From Kangiella spongicola (GTDB lineage: Bacteria > Pseudomonadota > Gammaproteobacteria > Enterobacterales > Kangiellaceae), in the NCBI RefSeq assembly GCF_003194565.2, contig NZ_QICH01000001.1:124001-188000 (forward strand): 64,000 bases of DNA, written 5' to 3'. The notes under the pieces were generated by a model, which was given only the letters and a program-made list of their open reading frames with translations, ran no database searches and was not told the DNA's origin. A program made the translations under genes and the position numbers. This document shows, one piece after another, positions 63,652 through 64,000 of this stretch (position 1 is the first letter of the stretch; each line of letters starts with the position of its first letter).

Positions 63652-64000
63652 CTAAGCGACCTCCTTCTCTTTATTATTCACATTAGCTAAGAATGCATCG
63701 TACAAGTTACCCGACGGCGTCTGTGATGCGAAATTTTGTGTGCTGCCATAGAACTTAGTTTCACCGAGATCAATCAGACAGACTTCATCACAAAGCCTTT
63801 CAACCTCATGCAGGTGATGTGTCGAAAATATCACAGACATTTCGGTTTCTTTATAGCTTTCAATAAAATCTAAAACAGTTTTTGCAGAAATCACATCAAG
63901 CCCCGTAGTTGGCTCATCAAAAACCAATACTTTTGGGTCATGAATCACTGCTCGAGCGATTGAGGCGCGCTGCATCATACCTGTGGAGAGATCATCGGCT
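63652..64000 (-). CDS. ABC transporter ATP-binding protein (NatA-like), 5' part beyond window
   Basis: C-terminal 115 or so residues of an ABC ATPase; the N-terminus (Walker A, Q-loop) lies beyond base 64000. Reading from the edge gives the signature ADDLSTGMMQRASIARA, Walker B VLVFDEPTTGLDV, the switch STHHLHEVERLCDEV and a C-terminal NatA-type tail (TKFYGSTQNFASQTPSGN). The canonical signature Gly-Gly is Thr-Gly (LSTGMMQR), typical of ABC-2 exporters. Its TAG stop is 1 nt before the permease ATG. Confidence 0.92.
   Translation of the reverse strand, partial: ADDLSTGMMQRASIARAVIHDPKVLVFDEPTTGLDVISAKTVLDFIESYKETEMSVIFSTHHLHEVERLCDEVCLIDLGETKFYGSTQNFASQTPSGNLYDAFLANVNNKEKEVA

Noticed and set aside
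1..64000. tRNA, rRNA, CRISPR, transposase or phage genes
   Set aside because: No cloverleaf, spaced direct repeat array, transposase motif or phage structural gene was recognised anywhere in the window.

Overview
This window looks like chromosome of a marine gammaproteobacterium. The gene set (RlmKL, HolD-RimI, YbdG, TesA-YbbA-YbbP, GloB-YafS-RnhA-DnaQ, FadE, FadR and PsrA together) and the protein sequences suggest Kangiella or a close relative. The genus is inferred from memory of protein resemblance, not from a search. I saw no prophage, transposase, CRISPR array, rRNA or tRNA. Almost all of the window is housekeeping sequence, and the unusual material is in the intergenic stretches.

Layout. 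1-5547: purL (minus, cut at most by its last one or two codons and the stop) diverges from the lytic transglycosylase gene mltF. 5606-13056: an orphan GspE/PilB-type ATPase, a large TonB-dependent receptor, a TatD-family hydrolase and prfC. 13057-17061: YbdG-type mechanosensitive channel, rimI, a HolD-like gene, a short LeuA-type synthase and a small exported protein. 17199-20405: psrA and fadE under a promoter covered by a long dyad. 20662-28055: glutaredoxin-like protein, a Lys/Ala-rich histone-H1-like protein, rlmKL, pyrD and topA. 28056-31950: ybbP-ybbA divergent from tesA.

31951-32501 has no intact gene. It holds a decayed small coding frame with two in-frame TAG codons, a CCGCGG inverted repeat, and a run of four hairpins, two with GGA in the loop. 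Next come ompW with two FNR/Anr-like boxes, the arginine-succinyltransferase genes (astC divergent from astA-astD-astB), and a BlaI-type repressor plus M56 peptidase-TonB fusion behind two matching GATTACA-N2-TGTAATC operators. Then follow a DAACS symporter, the sohB-tpm-S9 peptidase run, a VolA-like lipase lipoprotein and fadR.

50097-57633 is a nine-gene Mrp/Mnh-type cation/proton antiporter operon, read E-F-G-B-C-D-D'-small protein-D''. It has three NuoL/M/N-like subunits and no full-length MrpA. 58033-62357 is the conserved dnaQ-rnhA-yafS | gloB-mltD block, and the window ends in a NatA/NatB-type ABC exporter.

Themes: fatty-acid control (PsrA and FadR regulators, FadE, TesA, a lipase), envelope maintenance (MltF, MltD, OmpW, SohB, YbdG, Mrp) and amino-acid catabolism (ast genes, DAACS symporter, S9 peptidase). 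The best leads for something undescribed are the hairpin array at 32321-32487, the perfect 16-bp inverted repeat between topA and pyrD, and the M56-coiled-coil-TonB sensor with its paired operators.
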